A stretch of 64,000 bases of DNA from Lentzea fradiae (GTDB lineage: Bacteria > Actinomycetota > Actinomycetes > Mycobacteriales > Pseudonocardiaceae): NCBI RefSeq assembly GCF_900100955.1, contig NZ_FNCC01000022.1, forward strand, positions 25,498 through 89,497. The letters are read 5' to 3'. Both the position numbers and the translations under genes were made by a program. The stretch's first letter is position 1, and each line of letters opens with the position of its first letter. The notes under the pieces were generated by a model. The model was not told the origin of the DNA, made no database searches, and saw nothing but the letters and a program-made list of their open reading frames with translations. Below, one piece after another: positions 35,424 to 43,590 of this stretch.

Positions 35424-36056
35424 ATGGTCGGAGCGACGAAGGAGAGCTCGCTGACCCTGGAACGGGGTCTGGCGCTCCTCCAGGCTGTCGCCGAGGCGGA
35501 GTCCGAGGCACCGTCGATCTCGGAGCTCGCCACGGCCATCGGCGCGTCCAGGGCCGCCGTGTACCGGCTCCTCGTGCCGTTGCAGGCCCGCGGCCTGGTG
35601 CGCAGGGAGGGGTCGAAGGTCCGGCTGGGCCTGGGCGTGCTGCGGCTCGCCTCCAACGTCCTGCCGCAGCTGCGGCAGGCGGCGAACCCCGCGCTCAGGG
35701 AGCTGGCGGAGAAGGTCGGCGCCACCGCGCACCTGACCGTCGCGGACGGCGGCGAGGCCCAGGCCGTCGCCGTCGTCGAGCCGTCGTGGACGTCGTTCCA
35801 CGTGGCGTACCGGGTGGGGTCGCGGCACCCGGTGCAGCGCGGGGCGGCCGGCAAGGCCATCTCGCAGCTCGCCGAGGCGTGGGTGGCCTCCGCGGGCGAG
35901 CTGCAACCCAACGCGTTCGGTGTCGCGGCGGCTGTGCGCGGCGTTCCCGGCCTACGGGCGTCCGTGGGCGTCGTGGCGCTGGAACGGCTCGACGCGGACA
36001 TCGTCGGCCCTCACGTCGTGCGCGCGGCCGAAGAAGTGGCGGCAGCGCTCAAATGA
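35424..36056 (+). CDS. IclR-family regulator, probably of homogentisate catabolism
   Basis: 210 residues. The N-terminal winged helix has LERGLALLQAVAEAESEAPSISELATAIGASRAAVYRLLVPLQARGLV. The C-terminal ligand domain has AHLTVADGGEAQAVAVVEPSW and HPVQRGAAGKAI, with the GxAGKA loop of IclR proteins. The effector half is shorter than usual (about 150 against 180 residues). ATG 35424 is preferred over GTG 35400 because GGAG lies upstream. It is in the fah operon and likely binds the palindrome at 33362-33380. Its stop overlaps the VWA gene start. Confidence 0.85.
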   Translation: MVGATKESSLTLERGLALLQAVAEAESEAPSISELATAIGASRAAVYRLLVPLQARGLVRREGSKVRLGLGVLRLASNVLPQLRQAANPALRELAEKVGATAHLTVADGGEAQAVAVVEPSWTSFHVAYRVGSRHPVQRGAAGKAISQLAEAWVASAGELQPNAFGVAAAVRGVPGLRASVGVVALERLDADIVGPHVVRAAEEVAAALK

Positions 36057-37195
36057 CGGACGAACGGCTCAGGCGCTGGCGGTTGTTGCTGGGGCCGAGC
36101 GCCGAAGAGGTGTCCGAGCTGGGCGAGGACGACCAACGGCGCGACAGCGCGCTCACGGGCCTCTACGGCGGTGGCGGTGACAGGGGCGCCGGTCTGGGTG
36201 CCAGCTCGCCGCAGCTGCACAGGTGGCTCGGCGACGTCCGCAAGTACTTCCCCACGTCCGTCGTGCAGGTGATGCAGCGCGACGCGGTCGAGAAGCTCGG
36301 GCTCAAGCAGCTGCTGCTCGAACCGGAGCTGCTGGAGGCCGTCGAGCCGGACGTGAACCTGGTCAGCACCCTGTTGCAGCTCTCCCGCGCCATCCCGGCC
36401 CGCACCCGTGACACGGCGAAGGCCGTGGTGCGCAAGGTGGTCGAGGACATCGAACGACGGCTGACCGACCGGCTGGTCGAGGCCGTGCGCGGCGCCGTCG
36501 ACCGCTCGAAGCGCACGCACCGCCCGCAGCTGCCGGACGTCGACTGGGCGACCACGATCAAGGCGAACCTGAAGAACTACCAGCCGCAGCACCGCACGGT
36601 CGTGGTCGAGGACCTCATCGGGCACCGCCGGCGCAACCGGACCGCGGCGATGCGGGACGTCGTGCTGCTCGTCGACCAGTCCGGCTCGATGGCGGACTCA
36701 CTGGTGCACGCGGCCGTCCTCGGCTCCGCGCTCGCCTCGATCCGGTCGGTCTCGACGCGGCTCGTCGTGTTCGACACCGAGGTGGCGGACCTGACCGACC
36801 AGCTCAGCGACCCGGTGGACCTGCTGTTCAGCGCCCAGCTCGGCGGCGGCACGGACATCAACCGCGCGGTCGCGTACGCGCAGACGCTGGTCCGCAGGCC
36901 CACCGACACCGTCGTGGTGATCATCAGCGACCTGTACGAGGGCGGGTCGGAGTCCGAGCTGCTGCGGCGGGTCCGCGAACTGGTCGCGAGCGGCGTCACG
37001 GTCGTGAACCTGCTCGCGCTCAGCGACTCCGGCACGCCCGCCTACGACCACGAGCTGGCCGCGAAGCTGCACGCGCTGGGCGCGCCCGCGTTCGCCTGCA
37101 CGCCCGACAAGTTCCCCGAGCTGCTGGCGGCGGCGCTGCGCAAGGACGACCTCACGCAGTGGGCGGAGGCGGAAGGCATCGCGACGGGCCGTTAG
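36053..37195 (+). CDS. VWA-domain protein (YehP-like), partner of the MoxR cassette
   Basis: 380 residues. The helical N-terminal half (about 1-200) contains RYFP-like and RRLTDRLVEAVRGAV segments. The VWA domain (about 200-370) has an intact MIDAS: LLVDQSGSMADS (DxSxS), LGGGTDINRA (Thr) and VIISDLYEGG (Asp). Proteins of this kind act with MoxR AAA ATPases. The sequence fits the VWA member of the SWIM/DUF5691/MoxR/DUF5682 cassette, which ends 7.6 kb away on the other strand. Here it starts ATGA within the iclR stop and so is translated as part of the homogentisate operon. Confidence 0.9.
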   Translation: MTDERLRRWRLLLGPSAEEVSELGEDDQRRDSALTGLYGGGGDRGAGLGASSPQLHRWLGDVRKYFPTSVVQVMQRDAVEKLGLKQLLLEPELLEAVEPDVNLVSTLLQLSRAIPARTRDTAKAVVRKVVEDIERRLTDRLVEAVRGAVDRSKRTHRPQLPDVDWATTIKANLKNYQPQHRTVVVEDLIGHRRRNRTAAMRDVVLLVDQSGSMADSLVHAAVLGSALASIRSVSTRLVVFDTEVADLTDQLSDPVDLLFSAQLGGGTDINRAVAYAQTLVRRPTDTVVVIISDLYEGGSESELLRRVRELVASGVTVVNLLALSDSGTPAYDHELAAKLHALGAPAFACTPDKFPELLAAALRKDDLTQWAEAEGIATGR

Positions 37196-37199
37196 GCCG

Positions 37200-37667
37200 T
37201 CAGCGCTCGACGACCCGGCCGCGGGTGAGGAACGCGAGCCCGCGCGTCATGGCCACCACGTGCCCGCGCTCGTCCGGCCCGGCGATCCAGATCCGCCCGG
37301 TGTGCCGGACGAGCACGCGCGCCCGTTCCGGCAGCTCGGGCAGCCGCAGGTCGTTCTCCGAGTCGGCGACCCGCAGGTACGCCTGACGCCCGATCCGCTT
37401 GCCCGGCACGAACCGGACGCTCACCGGGCGCCACGGGAAGCGTTCGAGCAGGGCGACCGTGCGGCCGCGGGTGAAGAAGTGCCGCAGCCCCGGCACGGCC
37501 AGTTCGAGCACGATCGGCACCGACAGCACGGTGAGCCAGATCCACCCGATCCACAGCACGACGCCGAGCACGGCGAGGGCGAAGAGGATGTGACCGACCG
37601 CGCGCCGGTCCGCCCGCGCTAGGCAGGTGTCGCTCCACGCCGTGGTCACGTGCACGTCCACTGACAT
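37200..37667 (-). CDS. Small membrane protein, tandem paralog A
   Basis: 155 residues. A polar N-terminus with DTCLARADRRAVGH leads to two membrane helices (about 26-58), then a beta-rich cytoplasmic or external region ending RIWIAGPDERGHVVAMTRGLAF. It lines up end to end with the next gene upstream (37682-38146): both have a C-x-x-R-A-x-RRA motif before the helices and a R-x-W-x-x-x-PD-x-RG-x-VV motif near the end. The two are tandem duplicates. No known function recognised. The gene converges on the VWA gene with a 4-base gap. Confidence 0.75.
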   Translation of the reverse strand: MSVDVHVTTAWSDTCLARADRRAVGHILFALAVLGVVLWIGWIWLTVLSVPIVLELAVPGLRHFFTRGRTVALLERFPWRPVSVRFVPGKRIGRQAYLRVADSENDLRLPELPERARVLVRHTGRIWIAGPDERGHVVAMTRGLAFLTRGRVVER

Positions 37668-37681
37668 TTCCCGCTACTTGA

Positions 37682-38146
37682 TCAACGAAACACTCGGGCG
37701 GAAATGAGTCGCGGAACTCCCCTGAACGTCACAACGGTGTTCCCCCGTGCGTCGGGCGGGACGAACCACACCCGGCGGTGCCGCGCGATCCTCCCGCGCA
37801 GCAGCGGACCGACCCTCAGGGACAGCAGCAGCGGCGGCTTCGTGAGCACCACGAGCCTGCCGCCCTCCCACCTCGCGTGCGCGAAGATCCACGGTTCCCC
37901 CTCCGGCAACCGCACAGGTCGCCGCCTCGTCACCCACCACAGCACCGCCGCGGCGAAGAACAGCAGGACCAGCGCCACCGGCGACGACCAGGACCACGCG
38001 AGCACCGCCACGAACTGGAGCAGGAAGGCCACACCGGCGAGCACCGTCCACACCAGGGCGCGCCTGCTCGCCCGGTCGACGCAGTGCCGGGTCCACCGAT
38101 CGTCGAGCGCCGTCACCTCGGTGGACGGCTTGCTGGGCACGACCAC
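37682..38146 (-). CDS. Small membrane protein, tandem paralog B
   Basis: 154 residues with the same plan as its downstream neighbour: TRHCVDRASRRALVW, two membrane helices (about 30-72), then a beta-rich tail with RVWFVPPDARGNTVVTFRG. The start is GTG 38146 with TACCTT 6 bases upstream and no Shine-Dalgarno, suggesting a leaderless message for the pair. It is divergent from the iron-box gene at 38223. I do not recognise the family; the PH-like tail could be a membrane-proximal beta domain. Confidence 0.75.
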   Translation of the reverse strand: MVVPSKPSTEVTALDDRWTRHCVDRASRRALVWTVLAGVAFLLQFVAVLAWSWSSPVALVLLFFAAAVLWWVTRRRPVRLPEGEPWIFAHARWEGGRLVVLTKPPLLLSLRVGPLLRGRIARHRRVWFVPPDARGNTVVTFRGVPRLISARVFR

Positions 38147-38190
38147 CCGTTCAAGGTACAGGTGATCCTTCCCTTGGGGAGAGGCACTAA

Positions 38191-38206
38191 GTTAGGCTCG
38201 CCTAAC
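38191..38206. promoter_or_regulatory. IdeR/DtxR-type iron box
   Basis: GTTAGGCTCGCCTAAC is a perfect palindrome (GTTAGGC-TC-GCCTAAC). It matches the inner part of the actinobacterial iron box TTAGGTTAGGCTAACCTAA. It lies 17 bases before the GTG of the DUF2470 gene, just upstream of the Shine-Dalgarno GGAGG at 38211, so a bound iron-IdeR complex would cover the promoter and repress in high iron. Confidence 0.85.
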
Positions 38207-38222
38207 CACAGGAGGTGGAGCG

Positions 38223-38987
38223 GTGACCGACATCCAGACCAGGCGTCCACCGGCGCCGCACGCGGCGGAGCGCGCCCGCACCATCGCCGCCCGCGGCGGT
38301 CAGGCCGCACTGCTCCCCCAGGCCGGCACCCGCACGAGCCCGCTGCTGCACCACGTGCACCCGTGCGGCACCACGCTCCTGCTGCTGCCCGAGGAGCACC
38401 CGCTGGTGGGGCAGCTCTGGCAGGCGCCGCGCACCGAGGTGACGGCGATGCTGGAGATCGCCGACCAGGCCCCGGTGGCGTTGCGCGAACCCGTCCGCGG
38501 CCTGCTGTGGCTCACCGGCTGGGTCACCGCGCTGCAGGACGAGGAGGCCCGCGAGGCGGTCCTCGCGGTCGCCGACGTGCGGCCGGACCACCGGCTGCTC
38601 GACGCCGGGCACGGGGCAGCCGTCCTGCGGCTCACGCCCGCGTCGCTGGTCATCGCCGACGCCGAGGGCACCTCGTCGATCAGGCCCGACCAGTTCACGA
38701 GCGCGCAGCCCGACCCGTTCTTCCGCGAGGAGGACCACTGGCTGCGGCACCTGGAGGCGTCACACCACGACGTGGTGGGCCAGCTCGCCCGCCACCTGCC
38801 GGAGGAGCTGCGCGGCGGGCACGTGCGCCCGCTCGGGCTCGACCGGTTCGGGCTGCGGCTGCGCGTCGAGGGCGAGACCGACGACCACGACGTGCGGATC
38901 GCGTTCTCCCGGCCCGTGAGCACCCCGCAGGAGCTCGCCGGGGAGCTCCGGCGGCTGATGGGCTGCCCTTTCCTCGCCCAGAGGTGA
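38223..38987 (+). CDS. DUF2470 protein, haem/iron-use type (HugZ-like)
   Basis: 254 residues. The N-terminal half (AARGGQAALLPQAGTRTSPLLHHVHPCGTTLLLL, WLTGWVTAL) resembles the split-barrel flavin-binding fold of HugZ-like haem-use proteins. The C-terminal half (DHWLRHLEASHHDVVGQLARHL to the end) is DUF2470, with a His pair that could contact haem. GTG 38223 has GGAGG upstream. The iron box in its promoter indicates induction in low iron, consistent with taking iron from haem or siderophores. Enzymatic haem cleavage is not shown for this branch. Confidence 0.82.
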   Translation: MTDIQTRRPPAPHAAERARTIAARGGQAALLPQAGTRTSPLLHHVHPCGTTLLLLPEEHPLVGQLWQAPRTEVTAMLEIADQAPVALREPVRGLLWLTGWVTALQDEEAREAVLAVADVRPDHRLLDAGHGAAVLRLTPASLVIADAEGTSSIRPDQFTSAQPDPFFREEDHWLRHLEASHHDVVGQLARHLPEELRGGHVRPLGLDRFGLRLRVEGETDDHDVRIAFSRPVSTPQELAGELRRLMGCPFLAQR

Positions 38988-39014
38988 GCGAACGCTGCCG
39001 GTAGCGTCACGGGG

Positions 39015-39788
39015 GTGACCTTGATCCCCGCCGCGATCCCCGCGCACGAGAAGCGCGGTTACCAGCTCGAACTGCTGATCGTCTTCAGCATGACGCTGGG
39101 CCTGTCCGGCCTGCGCAGCCTCGTGCGGCTCGTCGACAGCCTGCTTCAGCCGGCCCCCCTCAACCAGCAGTCCGTCGCCATCAACGTCCCCCAGGCGCGC
39201 GCCGACCTGCTCGACCTGCTCGCCCAGCTGCTCGGCGTGCTGCAGCTCGCCGCGTGGGGCGGCATCGGCCTGTACCTGCTGTGGCGCACCGGGATCAAGC
39301 TCCGCGTCATCGGCCTCGACGGCACCCGCAAGCTCGCCGACTCCCTCGGCGCCCTGGGCCTGGCCGCGATCATCGGCATCCCCGGCCTCGCGTTCTACTT
39401 CGCCGCCTGGGCCCTCGGCCTGAACCTCGCCGTCCAGCCGTCGACCCTGGACAACCAGTGGTGGATGAGCGTCGCCCTGATCCTCGCCGCCGCCGGCAAC
39501 GCGTGGGCCGAGGAGGTCCTCGTCGTCGGCTACCTGATCACCCGCCTCCAGCAGCTGGGCTGGCGCCAGTACACGGCCCTGTTCGCCGCCGCCGTGCTGC
39601 GCGGCTCGTACCACCTCTACCAGGGCTTCGGCGGGTTCATCGGCAACCTCGTCATGGGCCTGGTCTTCGGCTTCTACTGGCAACGCACCAAGCGCCTGTG
39701 GCCACTGGTCATCGCGCACACGATCCTCGACGTCGTGGCGTTCGTCGGCTACACAATGTTGCGAGGCAAACTGAGCTGGTTGCCTTAA
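39015..39788 (+). CDS. CPBP-family intramembrane glutamic protease
   Basis: 257 residues with about seven membrane helices. The conserved ABI/CPBP region lies at the C-terminal half: NAWAEEVLVVGYLI (the catalytic Glu-Glu pair, although the usual Arg four residues on is absent), LRGSYHLYQGFGG (the second motif, with His) and IAHTILDVVAF (the third, with His and Asp). The family cleaves or binds within membranes; roles include prenyl-protein processing and bacteriocin self-immunity. GTG 39015 has TAGCGT 7 bases upstream. There is no peptide-bacteriocin gene nearby. Confidence 0.88.
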   Translation: MTLIPAAIPAHEKRGYQLELLIVFSMTLGLSGLRSLVRLVDSLLQPAPLNQQSVAINVPQARADLLDLLAQLLGVLQLAAWGGIGLYLLWRTGIKLRVIGLDGTRKLADSLGALGLAAIIGIPGLAFYFAAWALGLNLAVQPSTLDNQWWMSVALILAAAGNAWAEEVLVVGYLITRLQQLGWRQYTALFAAAVLRGSYHLYQGFGGFIGNLVMGLVFGFYWQRTKRLWPLVIAHTILDVVAFVGYTMLRGKLSWLP

Positions 39789-39881
39789 CAAATCCGTCCT
39801 CGCGCCCGCTTTCACACATCATTCGTTGCTAAATCACGGTCACGAACGGCGATTTGTGCTGTTCAGAGTTACGCTCGTCCG

Positions 39882-41123
39882 GTGACTGCGCACACGATCG
39901 CTGATACCGAAGCACTCCCGGACGCCGCACCCCGTGTGGACAGCGAGGTCGGCCCGTTGCGCACGGTGCTGCTGCACCGGCCGGGCAACGAGCTCAAAAG
40001 GCTCACCCCGCGCAACAACGACCAGCTGCTCTTCGACGGCGTCCCGTGGCTCGGCAGGGCCCAGGAGGAACACGACGCGTTCGCCGCGACCCTGACCGCC
40101 CGCGGCGTCGAGGTCCTGCTGCTGTCCGACGTCCTGGTGCAGGCTCTGGAGGACAACCGAGCCCGCATCGCAGGCATCCACAGCGCCGTCAACGAACGCC
40201 GCCTGGGCATCGACCTGGCCGACGCACTCCGCAGCCACCTCACCTCGCTCCCTGCCACCCAACTGGCACAGGTGCTGATGACCGGCATGACCTTCGAGGA
40301 GCTCCCGGCAGCCGAAGGCGCCTCCCTGGTCCGCAGGATGCACCTCCCGATCGACTTCGCGGTGGACCCGCTCCCGAACCTGCTCTTCACCCGCGACTCG
40401 TCCGTCTGGGTGGGCGACCGGGTGGCCATCACGTCCCTGGCCCTGCCCGCCCGAGACCGCGAGACGACCCTCACCGACCTGATCTACGCCTACCACCCGC
40501 GCTTCCGCCGCACCGGCCGCGCCTACGGCGCCCACTCGGCCCCGCTGGAAGGCGGCGACGTCCTCCTCCTGGCCCCTGGCGTGATCGCCATCGGCGTAGG
40601 CGAACGCACCACCCCCGCGGGCGCGGAGTCCTTCGCCCGCTCAGCCCTGGCCGACGGCCTGGCCCACACCGTCCTGGCAGTACCCATCGCCCAGGAACGC
40701 GCCACCATGCACCTCGACACGGTCTGCACGATGGTCGACCGGGACGCAGTGGTCATGTACCCGGCCATCAGGCACTCCCTGACCGCCTACCCCCTCCGGG
40801 CAGACGGCGAGGGAGGCGTCCGAGTGGACGGCCCGGTCTCCTTCCTCGACGCGGCCGCCGAAGCGATGGGCATCGAACGCCTCCGGGTGATCGACACCGG
40901 CCTCGACGTGATCACCGCCGAACGCGAACAGTGGGACGACGGCAACAACACCCTCGCAGTCGGCCCCGGCCTGGTCGTCGCCTACGAACGCAACGTGGAG
41001 ACCAACGCCCGCCTGGAAGACGCGGGCGTCGAGGTGCTCCGCATCGCAGGCTCCGAACTGGGCTCCGGCCGCGGCGGCCCCCGCTGCATGTCCTGCCCGA
41101 TCGACCGCGCACCCCTGGTGTAA
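39882..41123 (+). CDS. arcA: Arginine deiminase
   Basis: 413 residues, normal length. Motifs are DPLPNLLFTRDSSVWVGD (substrate-binding Asp and Arg), LEGGDVLLL, ATMHLDTVCTMVD (catalytic His and Asp) and the C-terminal RCMSCPIDR with the nucleophile Cys. The enzyme hydrolyses arginine to citrulline and ammonia. The partners arcB and arcC are not in the window, so ATP-forming arginine fermentation is not supported here; nitrogen supply or pH control is possible. GTG 39882 has TACGCT 6 bases upstream and no Shine-Dalgarno. Confidence 0.95.
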   Translation: MTAHTIADTEALPDAAPRVDSEVGPLRTVLLHRPGNELKRLTPRNNDQLLFDGVPWLGRAQEEHDAFAATLTARGVEVLLLSDVLVQALEDNRARIAGIHSAVNERRLGIDLADALRSHLTSLPATQLAQVLMTGMTFEELPAAEGASLVRRMHLPIDFAVDPLPNLLFTRDSSVWVGDRVAITSLALPARDRETTLTDLIYAYHPRFRRTGRAYGAHSAPLEGGDVLLLAPGVIAIGVGERTTPAGAESFARSALADGLAHTVLAVPIAQERATMHLDTVCTMVDRDAVVMYPAIRHSLTAYPLRADGEGGVRVDGPVSFLDAAAEAMGIERLRVIDTGLDVITAEREQWDDGNNTLAVGPGLVVAYERNVETNARLEDAGVEVLRIAGSELGSGRGGPRCMSCPIDRAPLV

Positions 41124-41232
41124 CCGCTCCGCCGCCAGGTGCGCCCCGGACCCGGTCGGTCCTGTCGCCCGCGACTCCGCCGACCGAGGCTCGCCCTGGC
41201 CCTGCCACGATTCCCACCCCGGTGAGGAATGC

Positions 41233-41271
41233 CTAACCTAGCTTTGGTTCGCCTTTCCAAACAAAGGTTAG
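41233..41271. promoter_or_regulatory. Iron-box-like inverted repeat upstream of ferritin
   Basis: CTAACCT at 41233-41239 and AGGTTAG at 41265-41271 are inverted. The complement of the left arm extends to TAGGTTAGGC, a close half-site of the IdeR consensus, and the right arm extends to AGGTTAGCTTCCC. They lie 48-86 bases before the ferritin ATG, upstream of its likely -10 (TAACGT, 41306). In mycobacteria IdeR activates a ferritin gene from upstream iron boxes, and this position fits that mode. Confidence 0.6.
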
Positions 41272-41318
41272 CTTCCCCTTGAATGCATTCCCCACCACTT
41301 TCGGCTAACGTACTCCAC

Positions 41319-41879
41319 ATGGCCTCGAACGTGAAGAAGATCCTGTCCAAGAAGTCCAAGTTCCACGAACTGCTGCAGGCCCAGGTGGGCAACGAGTTCT
41401 CCGCCTCGCAGCAGTACATCGCACTCGCCGTGTGGTTCGACAACGAAGACCTGCCGCGCCTCGCGTCGCACTTCTACAAGCAGGCCCTCGAAGAGCGCAA
41501 CCACGCGATGATGCTCGTCAAGTTCCTGATGGACAACGACGTTCCCGTCGCCATTCCGGGTACCGAGTCGCCGATCAACGAGTTCAAGGAGCCGCGTGAC
41601 CTCGTCGCGCTGGCGTTGCGCCAGGAGCAGCAGGTCACGGACCAGATCGTGGCGCTCGCCAAGGCCGCTCGCGAGGACGGCGACTACATCGGCGAGCAGT
41701 TCATGCAGTGGTTCCTGAAGGAGCAGGTCGAGGAGGTCTCCTCGATGAAGACGCTGCTCACGATCATGGACCGCGCGGAAGGCAACATGTTCTACGTGGA
41801 GACGTTCCTGACGCGGGAGACCGTGGGCGACGAAGGTGGCGACTCCAGCGCTCCTCCCGCCGCGGGCGGCGCGCTCTGA
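41319..41879 (+). CDS. Ferritin
   Basis: 186 residues with the four-helix ferritin core. Ferroxidase ligands are visible in HELLQAQVGNEFSASQQYIAL (Glu), ALEERNHAMMLVKFL (Glu and His of ExxH) and the later EQVEEVSSM. There is no haem-binding Met typical of bacterioferritin, and the C-terminal 15 residues are Gly/Ala-rich. Stores iron as ferric oxide in the cytosol, as a 24-mer in this family. ATG 41319 is chosen because TAACGT lies 7 bases upstream and the longer 41283 start adds 12 odd residues. Iron-box-like sites lie upstream. Confidence 0.93.
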   Translation: MASNVKKILSKKSKFHELLQAQVGNEFSASQQYIALAVWFDNEDLPRLASHFYKQALEERNHAMMLVKFLMDNDVPVAIPGTESPINEFKEPRDLVALALRQEQQVTDQIVALAKAAREDGDYIGEQFMQWFLKEQVEEVSSMKTLLTIMDRAEGNMFYVETFLTRETVGDEGGDSSAPPAAGGAL

Positions 41880-41912
41880 AAGATTTCTTCGCACGACCGA
41901 GTGCCTGATCAC

Positions 41913-41947
41913 AAGGCCCGCCTCCCTCACCGGGAAGCGGGCCTTTT
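41913..41947. terminator. Bidirectional hairpin terminator between ferritin and the ECF42 gene
   Basis: AAGGCCCGC at 41913-41921 pairs perfectly with GCGGGCCTT at 41937-41945, followed by TT; the left arm is preceded by AA bases. The pattern works on both strands, serving the ferritin mRNA and the opposing ECF42 mRNA, whose stop codon it touches. Confidence 0.8.
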
Positions 41948-43083
41948 CAGTTGTTGAGCCTTGCCGCCTGACGCGTCAGATATTCCCGCTCGGCGAGGTT
42001 CGACGCTTTCTTCGCCGCCTCGGCGTAGAGGCGGGCGGCCGTTCGCCGGTCGCCGTCGCGCTCGTGGAGGTAGGCGGCGACTGCCGAATAGCGGGGCAGT
42101 GTTTCGTCCAGTTCCGCCAACGCTTTCAGGCCCGCTCGCGGGCCGTCGGCCTCTCCCACGGCGACGGCCCGGTTGAGGCGCACCACAGGGCTGTCGGTGA
42201 CGGCCAGCAGTTCGTCGTACCACTCGACGATCTGCACCCAGTCCGTCTCCTCGGCGGTGGGGGCGTCCGCGTGCAGCGCCGCGATGGCGGCCTGTGCCTG
42301 GAACTCGCCGAGCCGGTCCCGTGCGAGCGCCGCCTGCAACACCTCGACGCCTTCGGCGATCATCGCCGTGTCCCACTTCGCGCGGTCCTGCTCGGCCAGC
42401 GGGACGAGCTTGCCGTCGCCCGTCGTCCTGGACGCGCGCCGGGCGTGGTGCAGCAGCATCAGCGCGAGCAGCCCCGCCACCTCGGGGTGGTCGATCACGG
42501 CCACGAGCTGGCGGGTGAGCCGGATCGCCTCGGCGGCGAGGTCGACGTCGCCGGAGTAGCCCTCGTTGAACACGAGGTAGAGCACCCTCAGCACGGTGGC
42601 GACGTCGCCGGGCTGGTCGAACCGCACGGTGCTCACGGTCTTCTTGGCCCGGCTGATCCGCTGGGCCATCGTCGCCTCCGGCACCAGGTACGCCTGCGCG
42701 ATCTGGCGGGTGGTCAGCCCGCCGACCGCGCGCAGCGTGAGCGCCACCGCGGACGACGGCGTCAGCGACGGGTGCGCGCACAGGAAGTAGAGCTGCAACG
42801 TGTCGTCGGTGTCCCGCGCCTGTCCCGGCTCCGGTTCGGCGTCGACGGCGTCCTCACGCCTGCGGCGCGCGGTGTCGGCCCTCGTGGCATCGAGGAACTT
42901 GCGCCACGCGGCGGTGACCAGCCAGCCCTTCGGGTCGCGCGGCGGGTCCCGCTGCCACACGCGGACGGCTTCGACCAGCGCGTCCTGCACGGCGTCCTCG
43001 GCCGCCGCGAAGTCGGCACCGCGGCGGACGAGAACGCCGATCACGCCCGGCGTGAGGCTCCTGAGCAGCGTCGCGTCGATCAT
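41947..43083 (-). CDS. ECF42-type RNA polymerase sigma factor with C-terminal helical-repeat domain
   Basis: 378 residues, about twice a plain ECF factor. Region 2 (AAAEDAVQDALVEAVRVWQRDP..PKGWLVTAAWRKFLDATR) and region 4 (ALTLRAVGGLTTRQIAQAYLVPEATMAQRISRAKK) occupy about 15-165. The rest is a DUF6596/TPR-like domain with WYDELLAVTDSPVVRLNRAVAV. Group ECF42 factors have no anti-sigma partner; the C-terminal extension is thought to control them. ATG 43083 overlaps the stop of the DGPF gene by ATGA, the usual pairing for this group. Confidence 0.9.
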   Translation of the reverse strand: MIDATLLRSLTPGVIGVLVRRGADFAAAEDAVQDALVEAVRVWQRDPPRDPKGWLVTAAWRKFLDATRADTARRRREDAVDAEPEPGQARDTDDTLQLYFLCAHPSLTPSSAVALTLRAVGGLTTRQIAQAYLVPEATMAQRISRAKKTVSTVRFDQPGDVATVLRVLYLVFNEGYSGDVDLAAEAIRLTRQLVAVIDHPEVAGLLALMLLHHARRASRTTGDGKLVPLAEQDRAKWDTAMIAEGVEVLQAALARDRLGEFQAQAAIAALHADAPTAEETDWVQIVEWYDELLAVTDSPVVRLNRAVAVGEADGPRAGLKALAELDETLPRYSAVAAYLHERDGDRRTAARLYAEAAKKASNLAEREYLTRQAARLNN

Positions 43084-43487
43084 TCGGTGATCGTCGGCGG
43101 GTGGCCGTAGAACGGGCGGAGCTCCAGCCACTCGTGGATCGGCTTCCCGTCCTTGCCCGGCGCCGCCGACAGCTCGGCCGCGAGCTCCAGCGCCCGCTCG
43201 TAGCTGTCGACGTCGATGATCATCCATCCGGCGATGAGGTCCTTGGTCTCCGCGAACGGGCCGTCGGTGACGGGCGGCCTGCCCTCACCGTCGTACCGGA
43301 CCCACGTGCCCTCCGGGGCGAGCGCCCTCTCGTCGACGAACTCGCCGCTCTCCCTGAGCCGGTCCGCGAAGTCGCCCATGTACTTGACGTGGGCGGTGAT
43401 CTCGTCCTGGGACCACTGGTCCATCGGCACGTCGTTCACCGCCGCCGGGGCTCCGCGGTAGTGCTTGAGCAGCAGGTACTTGGCCAT
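43080..43487 (-). CDS. YciI/DGPF-domain protein paired with ECF42
   Basis: 135 residues of the YCII fold. VTDGPFAETKDLIAGWMIIDVDSYERALELA has the DGPF motif that names this actinomycete group, and the N-terminal MAKYLLLKHY is typical. ATG 43487 is chosen because it begins the fold; upstream in-frame residues are unlike the family. DGPF proteins are encoded next to ECF42 sigma factors and often lie in their regulon; their biochemical role is unknown. Transcribed ahead of and coupled to the sigma gene. Confidence 0.9.
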   Translation of the reverse strand: MAKYLLLKHYRGAPAAVNDVPMDQWSQDEITAHVKYMGDFADRLRESGEFVDERALAPEGTWVRYDGEGRPPVTDGPFAETKDLIAGWMIIDVDSYERALELAAELSAAPGKDGKPIHEWLELRPFYGHPPTITE

Positions 43488-43590
43488 TTCCGGTGTCCTC
43501 CCTCTGCCGGCGCCACCTGTCGTGGTCACCTTCCACCACCGGGACGGAGCCGGCACGGGCTTCTCGACACGGCCGACGGTTTTTCTCCGG

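Noticed and set aside
39882..41123. Complete arginine deiminase fermentation operon
   Set aside because: Only arcA is present; ornithine carbamoyltransferase, carbamate kinase and the antiporter are absent on both sides.
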